Origin: Polytrichum commune
Taxonomy: Eukaryota > Streptophyta > Polytrichopsida > Polytrichales > Polytrichaceae
Length of the DNA stretch: 64,000 nt
Reading direction: 5' to 3'
NCBI GenBank assembly: GCA_950295325.1
Contig: OX485803.1
Location: forward strand, 21,390,001-21,454,000
Under the pieces are notes generated by a model, which worked only from the letters and a program-made list of their open reading frames with translations, had not been told where the DNA came from and did not search any database. Made by a program: the position numbers and the translations under genes. Positions 46,170 through 59,800 of the stretch are shown here, piece by piece; within the stretch, counting starts at the first letter, position 1, and each line of letters starts with the position of its first letter.

Positions 46170-48660
46170 GCCTACTCAACTCAAATCCTCCGATCCTTCC
46201 CCTCCAAGTTTGGCATCAACTTACAGACCTCCAGCACCCTCCTTGCAATGATAAGCTTAAGCTTTAGCACACGCACCCTTGCAACCTACTTAACTTCCTT
46301 ACAAGGCCTCCTTGAAGCTTGTAATTAGTAAACACAGGATGTCTTGTTCTGGAGTCTGGAGTCTGTCTGTTCGCCCCTTGAACCGTCCTCCGACCTCTGT
46401 CGCTTCTCTGTCTCCAATGGCACGCACTCTTGATGAGTCGCAACCAAATACTTAATACCAGAGTCCTGATGAGTGTAAGGTTTTCCAATTACTGCTTTAC
46501 TTTACTTTCTACCGCCTGCGTGAGTGAGTCTGGCAAGGAATTTCACCGGGGAAACTCGTCGCGTGTGTCACAGCTTTGTGGCCGCAGAGACGACAGGCGC
46601 ATCCGGATGCTGCTGCCGTCGCCGATTCCATGTCAGTAGCCATGTCAGCGGCCGATCATTCTGCCATGGCCAGGGTCATCCGCCATCGCTACTAGGGTTT
46701 CAAGCTCTCTGCAACCCTACTCCCTCTCCCCCCCTTCTCTCTAGAGGCTTAGGCCAGGCGAGCAGTTGGCAACTAAGCCGTCCTCGTTCGTCTCATTTCG
46801 TCCCTCTCTCGTCGCCCTGTTGGTGTCCCCATGGACGAAATGTCTACTATCGCCCTCAGAGTAGGGATGTCTTGTAGTCTAGTAGGTAGAGCGATGGATG
46901 ACAGTTCGCCAACGTCCTTCTGTAGTTCGTTCGTCTTTGAGGACGGATTCTGTTGGACATCGGCAAAGTGGGGTTTGGGATACTATAGGTGAGGTGGAGG
47001 TGCTAATCCCGAGACATCCCCCCCCTAAAGCGGGCCCTATACCCGCCTCCCATTCCTAAAAGCTACAGGTTAATATTAAAGTGTGTATCGATCATCATGA
47101 TTCATCAAGGTGGTTATTCGAGTCGACCAAGTCATAGTACTACATTTACAAATAAAATTTAATGGGAATAAGCTTTGCTTGACACTTGACACGCCGCAGT
47201 ATGTTATATCCTATACAGACATATCTTTCTCTATGATTTTTTGAACACCCCCCCCCCCCGCGCCTTGACTAAATGATGTTGTTCAAACTCTATAAATTTT
47301 GAATACCTATAAACAAGCCACATTTTAGGGTATGATGTAAAATTCCCATATTGTTTATTTTATTCAATCATATTTTCTACCTCTATCACTAATGCATCCA
47401 TTACCTCACCCACGTATGTCGTAGATATGGGCCCCAAACAAGGCTCATCACCCACAATGGTCCATGGCACGAGCACATGGTCTTCAAGAACATTGAATGG
47501 GGTTGGGCCAGGTGAAATCTTTGCAGTGCAAGGACTAAAACAACATTTAGGGTCATCACAATCATTCACTCGTGCCTCAACCCTTGGAGCAACATGTAGA
47601 GAGATCGTCTCTCTAATATTGGATTCCAATACACGGGATTACGTATCTTAGGAGATTGCAGTCGGTGATGGACAGGTAAGAGTGAGGCAAAAGGCTCCTC
47701 CAATGTGCCAGTGAAGCATGGCTACATGATAATGTAATAGATAATACATTTGGGGGAGTGTATTATGGAGAATAAGGCTCGGGGGGGGGGGGGGGGGTAG
47801 TGTGTTAAAAAGTTAAGGATATAGGTGCGAACAACCACTATTTTATAGGGGGGTATTACTTTCAATTCTCTTCTTTTTTTCACATGCTATCATTATGTAA
47901 ATTTCTACTTTGGGTTAATAGAAAAATGGCTTGCATTACTTATAATTCCAAATTACCTATTATTCCATACCCTAAAGTACTTTAAAGATGTCTAGTGCCA
48001 TTTTTGATACCCTATATTACTCTTCAGTCCATTTATAATTTTTTGCCCCCATGTTTTTAAAATACCCTATCATTTGTTCGCACGTATATTGCTACTCCAA
48101 CCAATGACTACCCCCCCCCCCTCCCGAGGAATAAGGACACCATGTGAGGTAATAGCCAAGCATAGGTGTCCGTGCTCCTTATAATGCACTCCCCCCAATG
48201 CATTGTTGAACGTAAAGGCCCAGGGATGGATTTCAAACGGCTATAATTGGTTGGAGAAACATAATGCCCAACCCCCTAAACGTAATGCACTCCAAAACAC
48301 ATGGGGTGCATTATGCGAAGTAAGGCTATCTCAAGTTATGAACTGAAATTCAGCCTAGGTCTTTTACTCATTTGAAATCCCTATGTCTAGATTGAAGTGG
48401 GCAAAAAGAAATCATGATCCTTGATGACAAAACCACGTTGAACTTGGCACTCAAAAAGGTGGAAAATCACCCACAAAACATAACAATACTTAACCCCTTG
48501 GTTGTGTTCCATGGGAACATGTATTGGGCTAGCATAATCCTTCATTAATTATGTGATTCCCCATTTATGGGGAGCACTCAAGCTATGTATTATAGAGTTT
48601 TCGACAAGCAACTATAATTTATCAAAGTTTTTTTAATTACATCCTCGTTCTTTGGAAAAA
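46170..48660. other. Upstream region of SpoU gene and intergenic DNA
   Basis: 46.17-46.9 kb is comparatively GC-rich and probably holds the SpoU promoter; plus-strand frames there lack domains. Further on are homopolymer runs (12 C at 47248, 17 G at 47781, C-rich at 48111) and an unrecognised frame at 47360-47629. Confidence 0.35.
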
Positions 48661-48669
48661 TATCATCAT

Positions 48670-49200
48670 CTACATTGTTTTGTCTATTTAGTGTGGGCCA
48701 CACTAATTCCAAATTACCCACACCATTTTTTATTATTATAATTGAAGTGACCCACTATAATTTCCATTGTGAGAAATTAGTGTGGACTTTTTTGTTTTCA
48801 TATTGGGATGAAATTTCAATTTTTCATCCAAATGTATTTTGCAACTATCTTCAATCCAACATGGTCATTTGCAAGAAAATCAAAGATGAGCAACACCAAT
48901 AACCAAAATCCAGTAACTTAAAGCATCCCGTCAGAAAACCCAATAATTGACTTGCTTATCTATCAAAGACCAAAATTACAAGTGCAACCTACCAATAAAG
49001 AGATAAAAGAGATCAAACCTAATTTTTGTCCAATGGCACACCACAAAGCACCCTAATGTACTTGCACGAAGTGTTCAAGATGACAATACAAATTTCATCC
49101 AAAATGATGTTAACCAAGACAAGTACCGGAAAATGTGGGCCACACTAATTTCCAACTTACATGAATATCCCACCCACACTAATTAGACAAAACAATGTAG
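48670..49200. mobile_element. Inverted-repeat element of about 530 bp
   Basis: The left end reads CTACATTGTTTTGTCTATTT then AGTGTGGG. The right end in reverse complement is CTACATTGTTTTGTCTAATT then AGTGTGGG. The subterminal word GTGTGGGCCACACTAATT recurs inside and in the intron element at 32.2-33.0 kb. No target duplication was evident. Confidence 0.65.
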
Positions 49201-49552
49201 CTTCTTCGGAATGTTATGAGATTAGTGGAGTTGTCCACCCAAGAGGGTGTTCTTCCTCCAATGATCTCCTCCATGCCTATCGGTTTTTCCTCCCTCTCCC
49301 TCCTTCTCTCCCACCCATACCTTCAAGTCGATCCCGGGTGTCAATGGGTAGATCTAGACCGTTGCTTCCTGAGGAAGTTGAGCTCAGGCTCTACAAAATG
49401 TGTTCTCTTGGAGCTGCCACAGTCCCTAATTCGATCGATTGGCTCAATCAGTGCTGTGTTGGCAATTCTGGGCTAGAATGTGTATATTATGAGAGTCAGT
49501 TTCGGGTGATCCGGCGTTCGAACAAGTGGAGAAGTCATGTGGGAAACTGGTG

Positions 49553-50572
49553 GGTCCAAATGTTCGAGGACCTCGGGGGATTGCGGAGTTAGCAAGGGAG
49601 CGGCTCTCGATTGTTGCAACTTGCGATAAGTTCGTCACCTCTGTTGTGTGGGTTGTTGAGATAACCGATCCCCTGATGTTTCCATTGCCTTCTACTTCAA
49701 ATGTATGTTCGAGGACCTCGGGGGATTGCGGAGTTAGCAAGGGAGCGGCTCTCGATTGTTGCAACTTGCGATAAGTTCGTCACCTCTGTTGTGTGGGTTG
49801 TTGAGATAACCGATCCTCTGATGTTTCCGTTGCCTTCTACTTCAAATGTGTGTTCGAGGACCTCGGGGGATTGCGGAGTTAGCAAGGGAGCATCTCTCGA
49901 TTGTTGCAACTTGCGACAAGTTCGCCACCTCTGTTGTGTGGGTTGTTGAGATAACCGATCCTCTGATGTTTCTGTTGCCTTCAGCTTCAAATGTATGTTC
50001 GAGGACCTCGGGGGATTGCGGAGTTAGCAAGGGAGCGGCTCTCGATTGTTGCAACTTGCGATAAGTTCGTCACCTCTGTTGTGTGGGTTGTTGAGATAAC
50101 CGATCCTCTGATGTTTCCGTTGCCTTCTACTTCAAATGTGTGTTCGAGGACCTCGGGGGATTGCGGAGTTAGCAAGGGAGCATCTCTCGATTGTTGCAAC
50201 TTGCGACAAGTTCGCCACCTCTGTTGTGTGGGTTGTTGAGATAACCGATCCTCTGATGTTTCTGTTGCCTTCAGCTTCAAATGTATGTTCGAGGACCTTG
50301 GGGGATTGTGGAGTTAGTAGGCGAGCGGCTCTTGATTGTTGCAACTTGCGACAAGTTCACCACCTATGCCGTGTGGGTTGTTGAGATAACCAATCCTCTG
50401 ATGTTTCCATCGCCTTCTGCTTCAAATGTATGTTCGAGGACCTCGGGGGATTGCAGAGTTAGCAGGGGAGTGGGTCTTGATCGTTGCAACTTGCGACAAG
50501 TTTGTCACCTCTGCTATGTGGGTTGTTGAGATAACCGATCCTTTGATGTTTCTGTCGCCTTCTGCTTCAAAT
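49553..50572. repeat. 145-bp tandem array, seven copies, with 290-bp higher-order unit
   Basis: Copies start near 49556, 49701, 49846, 49991, 50136, 50281 and 50426. Each runs from TTCGAGGACCTCGGGGGATT to TGCTTCAAATGT or TACTTCAAATGT. Copies 2 and 4 are nearly identical to each other, as are 3 and 5, while adjacent copies differ at several sites. Copies 6 and 7 are the most diverged. Frames remain open across copies on both strands. Confidence 0.9.
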
Positions 50573-50579
50573 GTTTCGT

Positions 50580-53500
50580 TAGGTCAAATGACCATTTGCA
50601 GCAAACCGTCAATGCGAGGGGAAAACCAACGTTGCCATGTCCACCCCAAAATATGTGTAACATTCCTTGGAAATAAGTACCTCTAACGAAGTTCTGTTTG
50701 CATGAAGGGGCGAAGCTCTACTACGCTCCAATTTAGGCAAACCTCAACCACAATTAATAATTTCTCTAGTGGCACGTTTTGTTATTCTTTTGCCTCTCAA
50801 CCACTCCACAATTATCTCTTTAGCTTCGCAATGGCAATGTAGTGGTGCAGGTGGCAATCCATCTATGTAGTAGTTTGCGGGCTCCATGACGCCGAATTCC
50901 TCAATTTGATAGAATGTTATGGGGTGCGAGCAACAATCACACACATGTATATCATTAGACGCTTACTTATGATCCCATACACAATGTCCTCTAAAACTTT
51001 TACACACCAATGTGCACACAACGTAGGAGTCAATATCTCATTGCAATCAGTATTGAAGGTTCGAGAGAACATAGTTCACATGTGAGATTTTGCTGCAGAC
51101 CCATTTGGACATAGATATTATCTACAACGAGAGTGTCGAAGTCTGGGCCTAGGGACCCATGATTCAAAGATTTCACAGTTTTTATGTTTAGGTTAGTAGA
51201 TCAAGGGGCTCACATTACTAGACGTAGCACTCAAGAGGTGGATAATTTTTGTTTAGGCACCTTAAGTTCTTACCATGAATTTCATGTCCTGTTTCAAGGG
51301 GACATTTTCTGTCCACTCGGGCATTTAAGGCTTAAGGCTCAATTACCATTATTTTTTGGATTTGAATGTGAAGTGGAGAGTCAAGAAATACATCAAATAT
51401 GAGTTATGGAGTATGATTTGTAAAGACAACATCTTTCAACTAGGGGGTTGGGGTACAAATGGGACACTTCCCTAGTCAAGAGGGAATGCACTTGGTTGAC
51501 CTAGTCACAGTTTGCTAGGTAGGTCACGTCCCTTATGGGAGCCAAGTAGTCATTGGAATGAGGTCCCATATTGGTTGCCCATGGGGTTGATGCCCAAGGT
51601 TGCCTTCTGATTTGGCAAGCAACCATTAGGAAACAAAGCAATTAATGTCATGGACTTTATTTGGAATCTGACATAAACAAAAACAAATGTCAAAAGTATT
51701 CATAAGGAGCCCTACTATCTAAACATCTCGATATCCACTACAACCACTCAAAAGCAATGGCTATGAGATTGTACAATGTGATGGAGGATGATAAAAAAAC
51801 CATCAATTCAATTAACGTTGTTATGTTCCTTACATGATAAATGATGCAATATACAAACATTTGGAGGCTCAAGCACTTCATGGACCCACGAAAGCTTTGA
51901 TCATAAATCACTTTCAATCATTTGCTAGAAATGGTCCAGATCTCCGTGATAGCTACAAGTTGAAGAACATAGGAAATAAATCTAAGAAGTGTCATAAAAG
52001 CATGCTTTCCAGGGTCTTTTGAGGGATATCACAAAAGTGAAAGTGAGGTGCCATTAAGGGATCACATCCATGCAGTTAAATTTTGGATAGACACTCTTGA
52101 TCCTTTCATACTAAAAATTACTTACTCTTAAAAAATCATCCAAAAACACAAATCTTAGTATCCTGATGAGAAACTTGATAGTATTAGCTAACATCATGAA
52201 TATCAGAGTTAAGGGAGGTCTCAAAGTGTCAAAGTGTTTTGTGACCACTTCATGAGGCATCAAGAATGACTATTAATACATTTTGTGATCAAGATTTTTA
52301 ATACATTTCAATATCTACCCAAAATACAAACCCATCTATTTCCTTAAATTTACCAAATTCTGAGCATTATCTATCCATTTGAAGTCCAACGTCCCATTTC
52401 AGGACGTTCAAGATAAAGCCTCTAACATTTACTTAATCACAGGTGCATGTGCATGGTTCCAAAAGAATGTGAATGTGATGAGTTAAATCATTCTGGAGTC
52501 TGCTCCAAGACAAAGATTGCTAAATTTGTAGATAAAGGACAAAGGTATGCATCTTTGCAATTTGGAGTTTCATAGGTTTGTGATTAGACAGATTCATCAG
52601 ACCATGCCATCAAAGTGGAAGAAAAAGACAGAATTGAGTGCAGACATGAAAGCTTGATCCAGCAATATGGCGTGAGTGAAGGAGGGCAACGATCATAGAG
52701 TGGGTGCAATTGAGTGTGCCTGCTTTCAGAATGTGAAGTTGTGCTTCATTTCCTCTGCATTTGCTGGGGGTGCACAAACATATTCCTTCCATCATCAATG
52801 CAATCATCAAAAGGTGTGAGGCAAGTTACAGTAGGCATGCCAGAACTACGGCTTTTGGTAGTGACTGGCATAGATTCATGGGCGTGTGTTCAACAGAAAG
52901 AAACCACTTCCTCGCATGGTAGAAATTCCTTACAAAATATCAGCACTGGACTTTGGATATTTGGAAACAAATGATTTTTTGCAAACATCCAATATTCAAT
53001 ACAGAAGGCATGATGGATCAACATCTTATAAGCACATTCTTGAAATTTGTCAAGCTACAAATTAGATCCTCAACTTTCAGCATGACAACAATCCCAAGGA
53101 TACAGCCAAGTCTGCAACAGTAATTCATATAGAAACATTTTCAATTTATAGTACGATATAACGGTAAATAACATTGTTGTAAATTTGAGACCTAGATATT
53201 GATATCTGAGTTCTTAGATGAGCTTCAGTGTCCAAAAAATCCCAGTATTAGTGCTTCTTCTACCACACTGTGCAAGGATGTATTAGATTCTGTGTACCTA
53301 ATATCATTTCCATCTCCTGGCATTGTATCCTGAAACTGATAAAGCAGACTTGGATTCTCAAAGTATCTATTCATCGGTCTTGACCACAATTCCCATTCTC
53401 CTTGTCCTATAGTATATGTCAAATATCGCCTATGAATTGGATGAATTCAATAAGTTTTAATTTCTTGCTAATCTAACTGACTACCACAAGAGAACTATGC

Positions 53501-53800
53501 AAGAGTTCTCGATTTCAGAAGGATCTTAGAAGAAGACCACCTTCACATGTAAAACATAACGCAATATCTTGTGCCAGAGACAGACATTTTGCAGGAAAGA
53601 CCACAACAAATACATCAAATTGTTAAAAAAAATGAGGCTCTGAAATGTTAATCAACATTCGCATGAAAATTAATGTGGACCTACTCTTTTTCGTTGAAAG
53701 CTGAGACTGAATTTCTACAAAATTGTGCTCCATGGAATCTGAACATACTGAACAGGAGTGTGGAAGACTGACACTTCAAAAATTACAGATCACCAACCTA
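50580..53800. other. Intergenic DNA downstream of the metallopeptidase gene
   Basis: There are short frames only (50744-50944 minus, 51834-52022 plus) without recognised domains. The last few hundred bases before 53808 should contain the 3'-UTR of the metallopeptidase. Confidence 0.35.
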
Positions 53801-53807
53801 CAAATGG

Positions 53808-56800
53808 TCAAGCATAGGCTTCATGCTTGCCTCCCCTTAAAGACTCGTACAACTGTTGGGAGCGCTTAAAACTGAAGATGTTGTCTATACGATCGCCTGT
53901 TGTTTTGGGGGATACCTTGCTTGTTATCACTGCGTCCTCATTGATGATTCCATCTGCAGCCTCTTCAGTAGGCATATGGTTCAATTTGGTATCAGAATCT
54001 GGTAACTCTGTTGTAAGCTCAAATTCTTGATCTTGGAGATCAGTTGTCAATTTCTTGGAGGGAGGCTCACCCTTGGCAGCATGATACTCTTTGAGATGTT
54101 GTGATCCATAAACTTGAATGCTCAACTTCCTGCGATTTGGAGAATTTCGGGAAATATTCTGTGCCACAAAATTCAGCAAGTCTTCCTTGCTCACCACTTT
54201 CAAAGCAGCCACCTGGAACAAGATGTTGGCACTACAAAGTTCAATATGTAGACATCCTTGCATCAAATTTCTGATGAATAAGCTCATGCAAATCTGTCAC
54301 AAAAAGCTCATACACAAATGTGGATAAACACATACCTCAACTTGTGGCCGGTCGAATGTCAGAGTCCCATCCTCAATCTCCCCCCAATAAAATCTACTTT
54401 CCTCCCAGAGATTCTTGTGCTTTTCAAGTTTGATTTCTATGAGTGTGTCAACATTTTTCTGCACAAAAAGAAATTCCTTGTAAGTATTAATACAGTGAAA
54501 GACCACAAAGTAACGAGATGACCATTAGAGGAGCCTGTGAAGTTCTTGTACTTCTTCATATCAGGTGTAAAGACGAGTAAGAAACTGAACAAAGATAAGA
54601 TGGAACTAAGAGACCAAATCGCCTGTGACAGAATTACTGTGTATGGAAGTGACTATTTCATTCCACTATCTCTATTACTCACTATACTGCAATATCCTTG
54701 TACTGCAAGGAAATGTCACTTATAAGATTGCCTGTTGTACATGTGGAGACTGTTGCATAACTACAGGAGGATGGTTGTGCAGGAATAATCTCACAGTTCC
54801 AAAAGTCTCAAGTCAAAGGAGAGACATAGCACCTTAAAATCTTCGTCTGTCATCTTCTGTAAATCTTTCTCAAATTGCTCAAGAAACACTTCAACTCTCT
54901 CTTCAAGGCCTCGTGGATCCTGCCAATGAGCAATTTGTAATTGTATTAAGAGCCAATTTGTCTCAGTAATAAAAAGGTTTAGAATGAGATTGGAGAAGAT
55001 CGATTTGGTTCTACATGCCCAACTTTACATAAAGCACATCAACAGATTTGTAACCACCTTGGCTGTTGATTGGATGATGAAGTGTGTTCCACGAACGCCA
55101 TAGTCATTCCTTCACATAAAAGCAGAAGATATAAAGTCAATATCAGGGGAAATTTACAAAAAAGGTGAAAATTGGGTGCTCTTATGAGCATTCCAGGGCC
55201 TGAATCTACTCCTGAATGAACTTTCCTAAGCTCTCTTACTTGGCTCTTTGTAACAAATACAGCAACAGAATTGACATCCTGAGAAGTGACAATTCAGCTC
55301 CAACGATCAAAAAAGAAACCTACTTTGACATCAGGAATACAACATAACCCAGTTGCTCCACTGTCCGAAGCTGATGGAACACTTCTCGCTTAGCAGCTAG
55401 TACAAAGAGCTCAAGAAGCACATTCGTGTGTGTGTCATCTTGTCCCACCTGCAAATTCAATCACAACTATATGATGAGTTTACATGTTAAAATCTGAATA
55501 CATTCAACCAGGTGTATTTCCTTTCAAAATCCATTCACACATGAGGTACTGAGAAGACTAGTAAATATTTAATTAAACCAACAGAACCTAATGAGCCCAC
55601 ATACACATACTTGAAATAGATCGTACCTGGAAATAAGTTTGCAAAGCAGAATTCTCATCTTGAGGATTTGATCCAGCAATAGGATAATACCAGTCAGCAC
55701 CTGGCTCCAACTTCACAATTCTCTGCTCTGTATGCTGAGATTGAAATGGATGTTTCGCCCTCACTAAAGGTCCATCTGAAAGAATGGTTTCTATCTGCTC
55801 CACAAGGCCTTCAGCTTCTTTAGGAGTCAAATTACCTTCAAAAACCACAGATAAGAACAAATGCAATCAGTACATGTTGTGATTAAGATCAGTACTTCTT
55901 GGACATGCTACATTGAGATCAGCATGTTAGCAAGCAAAGATGTATGATATGCTGCAAAATAATTTGTTACCTGCTATGAAGCACTCGAAGAAAATTCGAG
56001 ATAGAATACGAGGAAAGAATGCAGTCAAATCTTTAGCATCCAAGGATGGCAACACCTCAATATACTCAGAGTTGTGCCAACGCTTGTGCTCCAGCAGCAT
56101 GGAACAATTGTACATAACCTGTTGGTATGGTTGCTGGAACCGAAAATTCAAATAGTCCTTCATCACTTTTTCCTGTTTAAGCCAAGGGATGTCAATGTCA
56201 CTACACATGGAGTATTGTAACCATAAACAACAAAATATTCAAGAAAGATAAATCTTGTTGAGACACATAATTGTATGTCCAGCTAGCCACTCATAATGCA
56301 CCCTTTTATCCAAGAAGTGATATATTCAGTAAGCCAGATATTGCCATCTTGGGAAGGTGTCACGTTCACAAACTGCTCCAGTAATTGCTCTAGTTCCTCA
56401 TTATAATGCTGATAGGAATAAATCTAACCTTTATAACTGTGAATCGCTCCTCCTCTACTTGGAAGTTGACAACCTTGTCGATAATCTTTTGAACCAAGAT
56501 GATCAACTTATGGTGGTAACCTGAAACTGACACCTGAAAAAGAGACATGCAAGTGTTGAGAATATTGTATAACAAAGATGATTAAACAGTATTAACCCCA
56601 AGGCCGATAATAATATGTCACGAATGCAGACCATGAACTGAATTGTGTTATAAAGCAGAGATAGTACCTGGAAGCCAGTCACAGTTGGTAATATGCTGTA
56701 ATTCAATCCGGCCACCTGAGCATAGTATGCTGCACAAGAGGTTTTGCTCAAGCAGTTAGCAAAGAGTGTTCAACAACTACATCCCGAATATAAACTGCCT

Positions 56801-59800
56801 AAAAAGAGCCGCTAGATACTGCTTGTACACCAAAACTAGCATGTCAGATTGACTTTTGCAAGTCTGTAGTCTTGTACACCCCAGAAATTACTTTGTAGTG
56901 CAAAGTGAATTGAATGCATAGCAAACAATTCATCTAAAAGACAAAGCAAATGAAGGGCCCAAGTCCACTCACCATATTCATTCAAATAGTCCACAAGTAG
57001 CCTGGTAAAGATGCGGGTCATAACACTGGCTTCTGGCGAATAATGACACTCAGGGCAGTTGAATTGAATTTGGATGCAAGCCTTAGGTGTATGGAACTTG
57101 GTGTCAGGTTTGTACCACAACCTAGACATTTCTGTCTTTCTCAGGATCAGAGGGTGTTCCACCTGAGATACCACAGCAGTTATTTTGTAAATGTGATGCA
57201 ATGAACTAATATATAGTAAAACATGAAATTAAAACCACTTCAACCAAATAACCTTTAAAAGTCCTTATTGCCAGCACGATGAAAAGCACCTTAGGCTGAG
57301 GATCCCTCAGGCTGAAATCAGTGGGAATGAAGACATTAGGCAGTGGTAAATGGAGGTTCTCGCTGATGGAGGCACTTGACCATTCCTGCAACTTAACACA
57401 AGAAACCTTAACCAGTGCAGTTTGTCTTAATGTATGTAGGGAAGTAGAGAAAAATATGAAAGGACAACTATGCTTGTGTGGACCTTGAATGTGACCATTT
57501 TCTATTCAACCACACATAACACATTTCAAAACATGTCAATGTGAAAGGAGAGAACTAGAATTATGCAGAAGATATGAAATAAAAAGCCAAAAGTCAAACC
57601 TGCAGCAGCGGGTCTTTGATACTTTCTGTGATGTACTCCGTTCCATACCAAGGTTCCTTCTCTGTTGTGTGGCCTTCAAATAGCTTTGAATACCAGAAAA
57701 TTCTAAAAGCATTCCAAAAGGACCATCAGCAAATCCAAACATCAAATAAATACCATGTATGCATCAACTGCATTCAGGTTCACATATGCTTCACAGCAAT
57801 ATTTTGATGTCAAGTATAGAAATAATGGCAACGGAAGATGAGCACCTCACTCGCTTAGGACTCAATTGCTCCAGCAAGTTTGAAATTGCCTCTTGATCAA
57901 ATTTCCGGGGCAAGGAAGATCCTGCTAGCCAGTCTCGTGGTGGGTAGAGCTACAAAGGACAAATAAGGGTGTTAAAACAAGAAGCCTTCATGTATGTTCC
58001 AAACCCATTAATAATTTTTCTATTCGTTCACATGTTCTTATATGTAGTGCATATCAGCTGACCTCTGTAAATGCAATATCAGCATCACTTACCATATTTA
58101 CCAAAAATTGCATACCTATGATCTTTCCCGTATCACACACCCTTCATCAAGGGTATCAACAAAAAGGGATGTGGGGGTAGCTCAAATTCACAAACTTAGT
58201 CATAGTGCACTAACTTTAAATCCAGGATAGAGGGGCATACCAGCATATTCCCTGCAAGATCAGTGACATATGATATGGGAGGCCGCTTGTCCTGAAAGTG
58301 AAATTTCATTTCGCAGACAGCCCGAACCTTCACATGAACATCAAAAATAAAATTCAGATTGCCAAAATATTGACCACTTTTACTGAACGCAATTGTCTCT
58401 TCTTTGAGAATAGATGCAGCATAGCTGCAAAGCAAGCAAACACGTACTATTTACCTCTTCAAACATCCACTCAGCAACACCCTGTTGTTGGAGCACACGA
58501 ATGTACTTGAAAGTAAGACTCATCACCTCCTCCATGTGCTCTGCATTCCCAATATCCCTCCAGTTAGAGGCTCAGGTTAAGCTTACAACAATGACAACAC
58601 TAATGCCTGGGAATTGATTACAATGAGCTGCATAGCTCTGTTGTTGGCTTTTTCAAAGACCAAATACCTGAAATTTCCGTTCAGAGACTCCCAACAATAA
58701 AATGCATGGCCTTTAGGTTGAAACCATGAAGGAAGTTTACCTTGCCCAATGTCTGTGAGCTCAACTGCAACCATGAAGAATCCGTACTCCAAGCTGCTGT
58801 CTATCTCACCAGCACTGAGACTATTCGCCCAGCCTGCCATACATCAAACGTCCACATATACCAATCTCAGCATATTCTATCATTAAAGTCAAATTACTTC
58901 GAGCCCAAAATCTTGTATTAAGTATATGAGATATCTTACCATGTTAAGGAAGTACACATTGATGAGACTCAACTCAATTATAGCTTTCATAATCCCACAT
59001 CAAACATCCAATGCTTAGTTAATGCATTTTTCATAAAGCAATGGAAGGAAGAAAAAAAAGTTGCAGGCCTCACCCAATTTCTTCAACAGTGCAAAAAGGG
59101 ATCCATCAGCCTCATGTCCAATGAGATGCCCCAGATACCGTGATGGTGCTGCCAAATAATTTTGTATCTCTGGAGTAATAGGAAACATCATTTCCAGATT
59201 GTGTCCTTCCCTTACAGGCACAGCCTTTACAATTATCTGTATATTCAACGACAGCAAGTACAGTCAGTGTCCAGAGTCTAATGAACAATCCACAATATAG
59301 ATTGAACCTATATAAATAACTCCACAAAGCATTACTTACAATCAAATAATGAATATAACAACTCTTGAAAAAGGTAGAAACTAGTGCCCAAAAGTAAACA
59401 GAGGAGGTCCTGTCAAGTTTTACAAAAGATTCAGCTATAAGAAGGTGAACAAGAAACCCAATGTAATTGCAATATCCCATCAGGATAGAAAATTAATACA
59501 TAGAATAATAGCATGATGAAGACCTGCAGGTGTTCAGGAAGACATGGCTGCCCAGAGAACTTTTCAGCTTCTCTGCCTGTGTTCACAATGGAGCTAAACT
59601 TGTCCATAACTAGCTTCTGAAGCTCGTCCGCAGTTTCTGATTCAAGCAGAACGGACAAAAGACAAACAGAAAATCAATTCCAAATCTACATATGTCATGC
59701 TGCCAACTATCTCCAGAGGCCAAACCCTTTATGGGCTTCAAAACAATTAGGAATCCTGGTAAAGAGAAGCAAACTCTGAGACATGAAATCAAAAGTATCT

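Noticed and set aside
45973-46328. Plus-strand Ser/Pro-rich frames over SpoU exon 1
   Set aside because: They are shadows of the minus-strand exon, which has family motifs and phased introns.
46524-46877. Cys/Ser-rich plus frame as a secreted peptide gene
   Set aside because: No signal peptide; composition follows the GC-rich promoter region.
49697-50280. Repeated 97-residue proteins encoded by the tandem array
   Set aside because: The same DNA is open on both strands and the 145-bp period shifts frame each copy, so a protein repeat is unlikely.
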